Below the pieces are notes generated by a model that worked only from the letters and a program-made list of their open reading frames with translations, did not search any database and was not told where the DNA came from. Positions 1-6,549 of a DNA stretch of 7,600 nucleotides are shown piece by piece (positions within the stretch are counted from its first letter, which is position 1; the number at the start of each line of letters is the position of its first letter). The stretch lies in the NCBI GenBank assembly GCA_013361975.1, contig JABFXB010000214.1:1-7600 (forward strand), written 5' to 3'. A program made the position numbers and the translations under genes. The DNA is from Dermatophilaceae bacterium. GTDB lineage: Bacteria > Actinomycetota > Actinomycetes > Actinomycetales > Dermatophilaceae.

Positions 1-2
1 CC

Positions 3-1430
3 AGCCCTCCTGCCGGCATGAAGGCAGTCGCCGTTCCCGGCGGCGTCGCCGTCATCGGCGGCCCCACCACGTGGCACGTCCTCCGCGCCGCCCGTGACCT
101 GCGCGTCACCTGGCAGGACGGCCCAGGCACGGCGTCGGCTGACACGACCCGCCTCCGGGCGCAGGCGGCCGCCATGCTCGCCGGCGACGGACCCATGCAC
201 GTCGTGGAGACCGGCCAAGGCGCACGCCCGGCCGTCGACGCCGCCGCACGTCGCGTCACCGCGACCTACGACGTTCCGTTCCTCGCACACCACACCCTGG
301 AGCCGATGAACGCCACGGCGCTCGTGAGGAACGGGCCCGACGGGCGCCCGGCCAGCGTGGAGCTCTGGGCGCCGACGCAGGCACAGACCGGCGCCGCGAA
401 CGCCGCCGCCCGTGCGGCCGGCATACCGGCGAGCGCCGTGACGGTTCACACGACCCTGCTCGGCGGCGGGATGGGCCGGCGTGCAGCGAACGACTTCGTG
501 TCACAGGCGGTCACCGCGGCCCTGGCCGTGCCCGGACGACCGGTGAAGCTCGTCTGGAGCCGGGAGGAGGACTTCACCCACGACATCTACCGGCCCATGG
601 CCACTGCACGCCTCGAAGGGGGCATCGACGCCGCGGGCCGGTTGACCGGCATCGTCGCCCGACTGGTGTCGCCGTCGATCCGGAAGCCGAGTCCCACTCC
701 CGACACCACCGACCCCGGCTTCGACGGCTTCGCGTTCGAGGGGCTCGAGCGCCTGCCCTACCAGGTGCCGCAGCGCGTCGAGTGGGTCAGGCAGCCGGTG
801 CACGTTCCCGTGGGCACCTGGCGGTCGGTCGGCTTCTCCCACAACACCTTCTTCGTCGAGACGTTCCTCGACGAGATTGCGGTGGCGACGCGTCAGAACC
901 CCTTCGACCTCCGCGAGGCCATGCTCGCCGGCAAGCCGCGACACCTCGCCGTCCTCCGGGCGCTTCGCGCACGCAGCGGCTGGGACACTCCGCCCCCGGC
1001 GGGGCGCGCTCGGGGACTGGCCTTCGTCGAGGGCTTCGGCAGCATCGTCGGAGAGGTCGTCGAGGTCTCTGGCACGGTGTCTTCGCCGAAGGTGCATCGG
1101 GTCACCGTGGTCTACGACTGCGGGCGCGTCATCAACCCGGACACCGTCGCCGCGCAGCTTCAGGGCGCTGTGGTCCAAGGGCTCGCCGTCGCGCTCAGCG
1201 GCGGCATGCCGTTCAGTGCCGGCGCTCCGACGCGACGGAACTTCAACACCTACAAGGTGCCTCGCCTGGCCGACACCCCGCCGCTCATCGACGTGCACCC
1301 CTCCGACGTGGCCAACAGCGCCGCCCCGGGCGGCGTCGGTGAACCCGGATTGCCGTGCGCCGCACCCGCCCTGGTCAACGCGCTCTACGCCCTGACCGGC
1401 ACCCGACAGCGCTCACTTCCGCTGTCCTGA
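3..1430 (+). CDS. Molybdopterin-binding subunit of a xanthine dehydrogenase-family oxidoreductase, IorB-like; 5' end outside window
   Basis: This is the large Mo-cofactor subunit of a molybdenum hydroxylase, closest in layout to isoquinoline 1-oxidoreductase beta subunit (IorB) or membrane-bound aldehyde dehydrogenase large subunits. The family hydroxylates N-heterocycles or aldehydes and works with a small 2Fe-2S subunit. The reading frame is open to base 3, and the first ATG (18) falls in the middle of the conserved fold, so the gene is cut by the window edge. About 475 residues are visible of an expected 700-750. Family landmarks in order are HTLEPMN (about 291-311), the Moco-contacting GGGMGRR (462-482), VPVGTWRSVG (about 804-833), and near the end GGVGEPG, whose Glu codon (1341-1343) matches the family's catalytic glutamate. 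The C-terminus ends in the usual TGxRxRxLPL form, so the 3' end is intact. The N-terminal Tat signal and the small subunit, if present, lie outside. It converges on cydB with about 60 bases between stops. The substrate cannot be told from sequence. Confidence 0.9.
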   Translation, partial: SPPAGMKAVAVPGGVAVIGGPTTWHVLRAARDLRVTWQDGPGTASADTTRLRAQAAAMLAGDGPMHVVETGQGARPAVDAAARRVTATYDVPFLAHHTLEPMNATALVRNGPDGRPASVELWAPTQAQTGAANAAARAAGIPASAVTVHTTLLGGGMGRRAANDFVSQAVTAALAVPGRPVKLVWSREEDFTHDIYRPMATARLEGGIDAAGRLTGIVARLVSPSIRKPSPTPDTTDPGFDGFAFEGLERLPYQVPQRVEWVRQPVHVPVGTWRSVGFSHNTFFVETFLDEIAVATRQNPFDLREAMLAGKPRHLAVLRALRARSGWDTPPPAGRARGLAFVEGFGSIVGEVVEVSGTVSSPKVHRVTVVYDCGRVINPDTVAAQLQGAVVQGLAVALSGGMPFSAGAPTRRNFNTYKVPRLADTPPLIDVHPSDVANSAAPGGVGEPGLPCAAPALVNALYALTGTRQRSLPLS

Positions 1431-1440
1431 CGGACCTGTC

Positions 1441-1492
1441 GGGGCCAAACGCCCGCAAAGGCAGCTGCGGCGCAGCATCGGGTTCCAGCCCC
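1441..1492. terminator. Possible weak hairpin between convergent stops
   Basis: A 5-bp perfect stem with a 3-base loop (GCTGC at 1464-1468, GCAGC at 1472-1476) sits inside a second possible 5-bp pairing (GGGGC at 1441-1445 with GCCCC at 1488-1492). It lies in the roughly 60-base gap where the IorB-like gene and cydB converge, which is the right place for a bidirectional terminator. There is no T-tract, and stems this short arise easily in GC-rich DNA, so the call is tentative. Confidence 0.22.
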
Positions 1493-2487
1493 TAGGTGTC
1501 CTCGAGGTGGGCGCGCTGCTGCAGCACGTAGAGCAGCGCGAGCGAGGGAACGACGAGCAGGACGGCCAGGCCGAAGACGGCCGTGAGGGTCGCGAGGCTG
1601 GACTGTGGTGCCGCTGCCGACTCGATCGTCGTGTGGTCGCCGAGGAGGTACGGGTACTGGCCCGACCCCCAGGCGAGCACGAGGGCCCCGACGGCGCCCC
1701 CGGCGAGGTAGCGGACGACGCGGGGCGACGCGCGGCGCACGAGCAGCAGGGCCGCGCCGCCGGACAGGACGGAGAGTGCCGTGAGCGGGAGCGCCTCGCC
1801 GAAGAGGCGCCCGAAGAGGCGCGGGGCGTCGGCGCGGGCGCCGACGAGGCCGCCGAGGGCCATCGCCCCGCTGAACCACGCCGCGAGCCAGGCCCGGCGC
1901 CGGAACCACGCCTCGAGCGGGCCGTCGCCCTCGCGACGCGCGTCGGCGGCGAGGAGCACCGCGGCCAGGTAGGCGCAGACGGCCACCGCGAGCCCGCCGG
2001 TCAGGACGGACATCGGGTTCAGCCAGCTGTGGACCGGGTCTCCGTGCCCGCCTGCCGGCACCCGACCCGAGGCGATGCCGCCTCCGACAGCGCCGAAGAA
2101 GAACGGCGTGATCACCGAGGAGGCCGCGAACGCCGCGCCCCCGAGGCGTTGCTGGCTCGTGCGCAGCACGGCCTTGCGGAAGGCGAAGCCGCTGCCACGC
2201 AGCACGATGCCGAAGGCGGCGAGTCCGAGCGGAAGGTACATCGTCGTCATCACGGCCGCGAACGCCGCCGGGAACGCGCTCCAGAAGACGACGAGGCAGT
2301 AGATGAGCCACGTGTGGTTGGCCTCCCACACGGGAGCCAGCGAGTGGTCGATGCGTGCCCTCGCCGCCCGTCCTCGGTCGGCGCCCCCTGCCGTGAGGTC
2401 CCAGAAGCCGGCGCCGAAGTCGGCGCCACCGAACACGGCATACGCGAGGACACCGAGGAGGAGGCCACCTGCCACGACGGTGCTCAT
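1492..2487 (-). CDS. cydB: Cytochrome bd-type quinol oxidase subunit II (CydB)
   Basis: This is subunit II of a cytochrome bd quinol:O2 oxidoreductase, a polytopic membrane protein that pairs with CydA and holds no heme in the studied enzymes. The 331-residue product is mostly hydrophobic, with about eight likely membrane segments. It carries CydB landmarks: the N-terminal GGADFGAGFWDL (20-31), APVWEANHTWLI (51-62; family P-x-W-E/D-A-N-x-x-WL), a ProLeuGly-containing helix at 81-95, and the late GQYPYL (276-281). The length fits the shorter CydB/CioB proteins. The start at 2487 is chosen because the conserved N-terminus begins there and the ATG overlaps the cydA stop as ATGA. The frame continues upstream to 2679 without a stop, but that part reads as an arginine-rich shadow of cydA. 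No strong Shine-Dalgarno precedes the ATG, which suits translational coupling to cydA. The next gene downstream is convergent, so no cydDC or cydX-like gene follows. Confidence 0.95.
   Translation of the reverse strand: MSTVVAGGLLLGVLAYAVFGGADFGAGFWDLTAGGADRGRAARARIDHSLAPVWEANHTWLIYCLVVFWSAFPAAFAAVMTTMYLPLGLAAFGIVLRGSGFAFRKAVLRTSQQRLGGAAFAASSVITPFFFGAVGGGIASGRVPAGGHGDPVHSWLNPMSVLTGGLAVAVCAYLAAVLLAADARREGDGPLEAWFRRRAWLAAWFSGAMALGGLVGARADAPRLFGRLFGEALPLTALSVLSGGAALLLVRRASPRVVRYLAGGAVGALVLAWGSGQYPYLLGDHTTIESAAAPQSSLATLTAVFGLAVLLVVPSLALLYVLQQRAHLEDT
2484..2487 (-). promoter_or_regulatory. ATGA stop/start overlap coupling cydA to cydB
   Basis: On the minus strand the bases ATGA combine the cydB start codon (2487-2485) with the cydA stop codon TGA (2486-2484). 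This fixes the cydB start and predicts that ribosomes finishing cydA re-initiate on cydB, giving balanced amounts of the two subunits. Confidence 0.9.
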
Positions 2488-3929
2488 GGCAGCGCCGTTC
2501 GCGAGCTCGACTCGTCGCCGGGTCCGTAGGGCACCCCGACGACGTCGCCGCCACCGCCGTCCCCGCCCCCGCCCCCGCCGTCGGCGGCCGCCCACCGACG
2601 ACGCATGATCCTCAGGACGAGCACGGCGGCCGCGCCGACGGCGGCGTAGATCGCCACCGCACCGGCGAAGAAGGCCCACATGTTGCCCTCGGTGGTGACC
2701 GCGTCACGGGTGAGCAGCAGCCCGACGACGGTCCATGGCTGCCGGCCCACCTCGGTGACGACCCAGCCGCTCTCGAGGCATACGACGGCGATGGCGCCGG
2801 CCCACATGGCAGCGCGGAGGAACCAGCGGCTGGCCGGCAGGTCGCGCCGGCGCCACCAGGCCCAGCCGAACCACGCCCCGAGGCCGAGGAGCGCGAAGGC
2901 GCTGCCGACCATGACGTCGAAGGACAGGTGGACGATGTTGACGAGGTGGTCGGGGGGTCGGACCGCGGCGGGAACCGCGTCGAGGCCCGAGATGCGCGTG
3001 GACGGGCTGAACCCGGAGAGGATCGAGGCGCCGCTCGGTATCGGTATGCCGTACCGCACCTGCCCGTGGTCCAGGACCCCACCGAGGACCTCCGGCACGT
3101 TGGTGCCCGTCGTCGGCAGCGCCTCGATGGCCGCGAACTTGGCCGGCTCGTGGGCGAACACCTCGCGCGCGGCCACGTCGCCGACGAAGATCTGGACCGG
3201 CATGACGAGGGCGGCGGTGGTGAACGAGATGAGGAAACCGAGGCGGTGGTAGCGGTCGAGTCGGCCCTTGAGCATCCCAGCGGCGTAGACCCCGGCGACG
3301 ACGAAGCCGGCGACGACGTAGGCGGCCAGGAACATGTGCAGCGCCTCGTACCAGAACGCGCCGTTGAGGAAGACACCCATCGGGTCGACGTCGACGACGC
3401 GGCCGTCGCGCAGGGTGATGCCTCCGGGCTGGTTCATCCAGGCGTTCGCCGCCACGACCGACGCCGTGCCCCCGAGCCCCGAGAGCGGCACCGGCACACC
3501 GGACCAGAAGTGCGCCCACGGCGACAGGCGCCGCCAGCCGTAGATGTAGATGGCCACGAAGATCGCCTCGAGGAAGAAGAAGATGCCCTCGACGGCGAAC
3601 GGCAGCCCGTATGCCGCCCCGAAGCGCCCCATGAGCCCGGGCCAGAGCAGACCCAGCTCGAACGACAGCACGGTGCCGGACACGGCACCGACGGCGAAGA
3701 GGACGGCGGAGACCTTCGACCACCGCTCGGCGAGCAGCAGCGCGTGCGCGTCGCCGCGTCTGATGCCGCGGTAGTTCGCCACGAGCATGAGGAACGTGAA
3801 CGCCACCCCGAAGGGGACCAGGACGATGTGGAAGCCGAGCGTGAAGGCCATCTGCTCGCGCGCCGGCAGCAGCTGCGCCGGGTCGCCATCGGTCACCAGC
3901 TGCCTCACGAGCTCAGGTACCGCGCTCAT
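2484..3929 (-). CDS. cydA: Cytochrome bd-type quinol oxidase subunit I (CydA), short-Q-loop / CioA-like
   Basis: This is the heme-bearing, quinol-oxidising subunit I of a cytochrome bd oxidase in the cytoplasmic membrane, which reduces O2 to water without pumping protons. The product has 481 residues. Residues aligning by motif with E. coli CydA are His34 (FHIVLVPFG; heme b595 ligand His19), His198 (EALHMF; b558 ligand His186), Met340 (FDVMVG; b558 ligand Met393), Lys264 and Glu269 (PAKFAAIE; quinol-site Lys252/Glu257), and Glu393 in GWVVTEVGRQPW (Glu445). The paired glutamates Glu114 and Glu121 are seven residues apart, as in cyanide-insensitive CioA proteins as I recall them, not eight as in E. 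coli. The Q-loop is short, and ANAWMNQPGG (161-170) also resembles CioA. Asp338 stands where E. coli has Arg391. After the last helix comes a glycine-rich tail (451-461). The start has GAGG at 3942-3939, nine bases upstream. cydB follows with a 4-base overlap. Cyanide resistance is not provable from sequence. Confidence 0.96.
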   Translation of the reverse strand: MSAVPELVRQLVTDGDPAQLLPAREQMAFTLGFHIVLVPFGVAFTFLMLVANYRGIRRGDAHALLLAERWSKVSAVLFAVGAVSGTVLSFELGLLWPGLMGRFGAAYGLPFAVEGIFFFLEAIFVAIYIYGWRRLSPWAHFWSGVPVPLSGLGGTASVVAANAWMNQPGGITLRDGRVVDVDPMGVFLNGAFWYEALHMFLAAYVVAGFVVAGVYAAGMLKGRLDRYHRLGFLISFTTAALVMPVQIFVGDVAAREVFAHEPAKFAAIEALPTTGTNVPEVLGGVLDHGQVRYGIPIPSGASILSGFSPSTRISGLDAVPAAVRPPDHLVNIVHLSFDVMVGSAFALLGLGAWFGWAWWRRRDLPASRWFLRAAMWAGAIAVVCLESGWVVTEVGRQPWTVVGLLLTRDAVTTEGNMWAFFAGAVAIYAAVGAAAVLVLRIMRRRWAAADGGGGGGDGGGGDVVGVPYGPGDESSSRTALP

Positions 3930-4139
3930 GTCTCACGTCCTCGGGAAGGGGAGGTGGACGCCGACCCGACGGGGACGGCTCCCCTCCGCCGTACCTTTCC
4001 CCGCTCGGTCGGGGTCAAACGCGATGCCCATCCCCCGCGAGCCGCGCACGGCGCCGTGGTCCTAGTGCTTTGGTCGTATTGCGCTCGGTCGAGAAGCGTG
4101 GCGAGGCTGGATGGAGCCGACTCCAAGCGAGGTGGACCC
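3930..4139. promoter_or_regulatory. Divergent intergenic region, presumed promoters for cydA and the propeller gene
   Basis: Some 210 bases separate the divergent starts of cydA (minus) and the dehydrogenase-like gene (plus), so promoters in both directions are expected here. Visible structure includes a 5-bp hairpin CCCCG-CTCGGT-CGGGG (3999-4014). The 10-base direct repeat CGCTCGGTCG occurs at 4002-4011 and 4082-4091, 80 bases apart. A relatively AT-richer stretch around 4065-4082 is the most plausible place for promoter elements. I could not find a convincing -35/-10 pair. I also saw no Rex-type operator (TGTGAAC-like palindrome), which is the redox control known for cyd genes in Streptomyces. 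The call rests on gene orientation. Confidence 0.5.
4129..4135 (+). promoter_or_regulatory. Shine-Dalgarno of the propeller dehydrogenase gene
   Basis: GAGGTGG ends four bases before the ATG at 4140; counted from the GAGG core the spacing is seven. It supports ATG 4140 as the start even though the same frame is open far upstream. The signal peptide beginning at that ATG supports the same choice. Confidence 0.7.
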
Positions 4140-5603
4140 ATGCGCAACAGCTCACGCTCACCGTCCTCGCGCCGTGGCTGGTTCGCCGCCATCGGCGTCT
4201 CCTGCGTGGTGGCCCTCGCCGCGGCACCGGCGATGGCCAGCACGGCCCACGAACCGCTCGGCGACCCCACGCCCGACATCCGGCCGGGTCCCGTCCGGGT
4301 CGCCCTGACGACGGTCACCACCGGGGTGTTCGCGCCGGTCGCGGGGATCACCGCAGCCGGGCAGCCGACGAGGCTGTACGTCGTCGACCAGGTGGGCTTC
4401 CTCTGGGACGTCCCGATCGGCGACCGCAGCCAGTGGCCCGTCGCGACCAGAAAGGTCCTCGACGTCAGCGACCTCGTCGTCGGGCCGTCGAGGAAGGGCG
4501 ACGAGCGGGGGTTCCTCGGGGCGGCCTTCTCCCCCGGCTTCGCCCGGGACGGCCTGCTCTACACGTACACCTCGGAGGCAGCGGACGGGACCGCGGACTA
4601 CAAGGTCCCGGTCAGCACCGAGGCCTGCGCCGAGATCCGGCCCCCTGACCACATGAGCGTGATCCGCCGGTGGCACGTCACCACCACGCCTTCGGGCGGC
4701 CTGACCGTGGACCGCACGCAGGCGGGTCAGGGCACCCGCGTCTTCACGTTCGACCAGCCGCAGTTCAACCACAACGGCGGTGACCTCGACTTCGGTCCCG
4801 ACGGGCTGCTCTACATCACCTCCGGTGACGGCGGCGGCAAGGACGACCAGGACTGCCAGACCGACTTCGACGCACGCCCGATGTTCGGTCACCCGGGCGG
4901 CGGCAACGGCCAGAACCTCGGTACGCCGCTGGGCAAGATCCTTCGCATCGACCCCGCCGGACGTACGTCGGCCAACGGCCAGTACGCCGTCCCGAGCACG
5001 AACCCGTTCGTCGGCACTCCCGGCGCGGCCCCCGAGATCTACGCCTACGGCTTCCGCAACCCCTTCCGGGCGTCCTTCGACGGGGCGGACCTCTGGACCG
5101 GCGACGTCGGCCAGAACGACGTCGAGGAGGTCGACCACGTCCTCGCCGGGCGCAACTACGGCTGGCGCCTGCGTGAGGGAGCGTTCGGTTTCGACCCGGC
5201 CGGCTTCGCGTCCAAGGGCTTCCAGTCCGACGCGTTCGTCTTCGCCCAGCCGCCCCAGGCGGGCCTGGTAGAGCCCGTCGCGAACTACGACCACGACGAC
5301 GGCACGGCGGTCATCGGCGGCTTCGTCTACCGCGGTGCCGCGATGCCGGCCCTCACGGGCACCTACGTCTTCGGCGACTTCACCCGCCGGCTGGACAACC
5401 GCCACGGCAGGCTGTTCGGCGTCGACGTGACGCCCGCCTCGCCCTCGACGGCCGACAACGTCATCACCGAGCTGCGCGACGGACCCCTCGACGGTGGCGT
5501 CATCGGGTTCGGCGAGGACTCGGCCAAGGAGCTCTACGTGCTCCTCGTCAACCGCGACGGGACGGGCGGCTCGGTCGAGCGGCTCGACCAGTCGACGCCC
5601 TGA
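4140..5603 (+). CDS. Secreted glucose/sorbosone dehydrogenase-family (PQQ-type) beta-propeller protein
   Basis: This is an exported protein of the glucose/sorbosone dehydrogenase (GSDH) family, a six-bladed beta-propeller fold that includes PQQ-dependent soluble aldose dehydrogenases and HHIP-like proteins. The product has 487 residues. Residues 1-33 look like a signal peptide: a basic n-region with SRRGWF (10-15), a hydrophobic core, and an AMA-S cleavage site (31-34). The twin arginine is near, but not exactly, a Tat motif. Family landmarks are GFLGAAFSPGF (124-134), FNHNGGDLDFGPDGLLYI (209-226) with His211 at the position of the catalytic base of soluble glucose dehydrogenase, GKILRIDP (265-272), YGFRNPFR (303-310), GDVGQNDVEEV (321-331), NYGWRLREG (339-347), and GGFVYRG...GTYVFGDF (393-414). 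The mature part has only two cysteines (163, 239), a possible disulfide. The start has a good Shine-Dalgarno. It is divergent from cydA and convergent with malG. Substrate and true PQQ use are not decidable here; many family members are uncharacterised. Confidence 0.9.
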   Translation: MRNSSRSPSSRRGWFAAIGVSCVVALAAAPAMASTAHEPLGDPTPDIRPGPVRVALTTVTTGVFAPVAGITAAGQPTRLYVVDQVGFLWDVPIGDRSQWPVATRKVLDVSDLVVGPSRKGDERGFLGAAFSPGFARDGLLYTYTSEAADGTADYKVPVSTEACAEIRPPDHMSVIRRWHVTTTPSGGLTVDRTQAGQGTRVFTFDQPQFNHNGGDLDFGPDGLLYITSGDGGGKDDQDCQTDFDARPMFGHPGGGNGQNLGTPLGKILRIDPAGRTSANGQYAVPSTNPFVGTPGAAPEIYAYGFRNPFRASFDGADLWTGDVGQNDVEEVDHVLAGRNYGWRLREGAFGFDPAGFASKGFQSDAFVFAQPPQAGLVEPVANYDHDDGTAVIGGFVYRGAAMPALTGTYVFGDFTRRLDNRHGRLFGVDVTPASPSTADNVITELRDGPLDGGVIGFGEDSAKELYVLLVNRDGTGGSVERLDQSTP

Positions 5604-5616
5604 CCCATCCACGGCG

Positions 5617-5650
5617 GCGACGCCCGCGCCCTGGCCGCAGTGGGCGTCGC
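5617..5650. terminator. Bidirectional hairpin terminator between convergent genes
   Basis: A perfect 9-bp inverted repeat, GCGACGCCC (5617-5625) and GGGCGTCGC (5642-5650), can be extended inward by a G-T and a C-G pair to leave a 12-base loop. It lies just after the propeller gene stop (5603) and beyond the malG stop (5702), so it could end transcripts from both sides. It lacks a T-run, as many high-GC actinobacterial terminators do. Part of the left arm (CGACGCCC) is repeated at 5593-5600 at the very end of the coding sequence, which allows an alternative pairing. Confidence 0.55.
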
Positions 5651-5701
5651 ACCGTCACCCCTGCGCTTGGGGCCTTCCGAGCCGTCCGCCCCCGGCCGAC
5701 C

Positions 5702-6529
5702 TCACTTGAGGCCCGCGAGCCGCACGCCGTTGACGATGTACCGCTGGAAGACGAGCACGAGGATGATCGTCGGCAGCGCCGCGAGGGTCGAGCCCGCCAT
5801 GAGCATCCCCCACTCGTTGCCGCGGGCGGACCGGAAGGTCGCGAGGTACTGCATGATCTGGGTCAGGTCCGGGTTGGAGACGACGAGCACCGGCCACACG
5901 TAGGAGTTCCAGTAGGCGAGGAATGACGCGATGCCGACGACGACGAACGGCCCGAGCGACTGCGGCACGAAGATCCGCAGGAAGATCTGCCAGCGCGTCG
6001 CACCGTCGATGAGCGCTGCTTCCTCAACAGCCGCAGGCATGTTCAGGTAGAACTGCCGCAGGAAGAACATCTGGGCGCTCGCCGCCACCCCCGGGACGAT
6101 GAGCACGGCCAGCGTGTCGAGCATGCCGAGCTTGCTCACGACCACGAAAGAGGTCAGCAGGATCGCCATGGCCGGGATGAACATCGGCATGATGCAGACG
6201 ACCCACCAGAGCCCCTTGGCGGTGAACTCGAGCCGGGCGAAAGCGTACGCCGCCATGGAGTTCACGACGAGGCTCGCGACCGTGAAGATGACGGCGCCGA
6301 GGAAGGTGATCCCCATGGCCCGTACGAAGGCCGGGTCCTCGAGGATCGCGCGGTAGTTGTCGAGGTTCCACACCTCGGGGAAGAACTGGAAGGGCGTGCG
6401 GAGCACCTCGGTCTGGCCCTTGAAGCCCGAGATCGCCATCCACGCGAGGGGGAAGAGCGCGGTCACGGCGATGACCACGACGAGCGCGTAGGAGAGCAGA
6501 CGACGCGGGGAGTACCAGTGGCGGTTCAT
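5702..6529 (-). CDS. ABC carbohydrate transporter permease, MalG/CUT1 type
   Basis: This is one of the two membrane permeases of a CUT1-type ABC sugar importer (MalG/LacG/ThuG family, BPD_transp_1 domain). The product has 275 residues, a normal length. An N-terminal membrane segment (12-32) is followed by the family's extracytoplasmic stretch with FFPEVWNLDNYRAIL (49-63). Further segments lie near 72-96, 108-131, 140-155, 192-212 and 243-264. The EAA loop that docks to the ATPase is clear: EEAALIDGA (169-177), continuing to the I-P of IFVPQ (186-190). The C-terminus YIVNGVRLAGLK is typical of the family. The start at 6529 is set by a good AAAGGA Shine-Dalgarno and by the conserved N-terminus; the frame stays open upstream only as a shadow of malF. 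It follows malF after 20 bases, surely in one operon. No ATPase gene follows; in actinobacteria a shared MsiK-type ATPase often serves such systems. The sugar is unknown. Confidence 0.93.
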   Translation of the reverse strand: MNRHWYSPRRLLSYALVVVIAVTALFPLAWMAISGFKGQTEVLRTPFQFFPEVWNLDNYRAILEDPAFVRAMGITFLGAVIFTVASLVVNSMAAYAFARLEFTAKGLWWVVCIMPMFIPAMAILLTSFVVVSKLGMLDTLAVLIVPGVAASAQMFFLRQFYLNMPAAVEEAALIDGATRWQIFLRIFVPQSLGPFVVVGIASFLAYWNSYVWPVLVVSNPDLTQIMQYLATFRSARGNEWGMLMAGSTLAALPTIILVLVFQRYIVNGVRLAGLK

Positions 6530-6534
6530 CGGTT

Positions 6535-6540
6535 TCCTTT
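6535..6540 (-). promoter_or_regulatory. Shine-Dalgarno of the MalG-type gene
   Basis: AAAGGA on the minus strand sits five bases before the ATG at 6529, inside the 20-base gap between the two permease genes. It decides the start against much longer in-frame upstream possibilities. Confidence 0.75.
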
Positions 6541-6549
6541 CGGTGACGC

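Noticed and set aside
501..1298. Minus-strand open frame of 265 codons opposite the molybdopterin subunit gene
   Set aside because: It has no domain, composition typical of antisense GC-rich coding DNA, and sits on a gene with strong family motifs.
1507..2529. Plus-strand open frame of 340 codons opposite cydB
   Set aside because: It is rich in Glu/Arg/Ala in a pattern expected of the antisense of a GC-rich membrane protein gene, has no recognisable domain, and cydB on the other strand is unmistakable.
2488..2679. Longer cydB start at 2679 adding 64 residues
   Set aside because: The added residues are an arginine-rich out-of-frame reading of the cydA 3' end, and the conserved CydB N-terminus begins at the ATGA overlap.
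2928..4139. A very long plus-strand open frame that runs antisense to cydA, through the intergenic region, and in frame into the propeller gene
   Set aside because: The upstream part is a low-complexity, charged translation with no fold signature and lies opposite a clear cydA. The real start at 4140 has a Shine-Dalgarno and a signal peptide. GC-rich DNA keeps opposite-strand frames open.
4194..4212. Cys22 of the propeller protein as a lipoprotein attachment site
   Set aside because: The preceding residues (Gly-Val-Ser) do not fit a lipobox well, and the cysteine is inside the hydrophobic core with a standard AMA-S cleavage site further on.
4158..5612. Minus-strand open frame of 484 codons opposite the propeller gene
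   Set aside because: The translation is repetitive Val/Gly/Glu/Arg without any motif, and it covers the complement of a well-supported gene.
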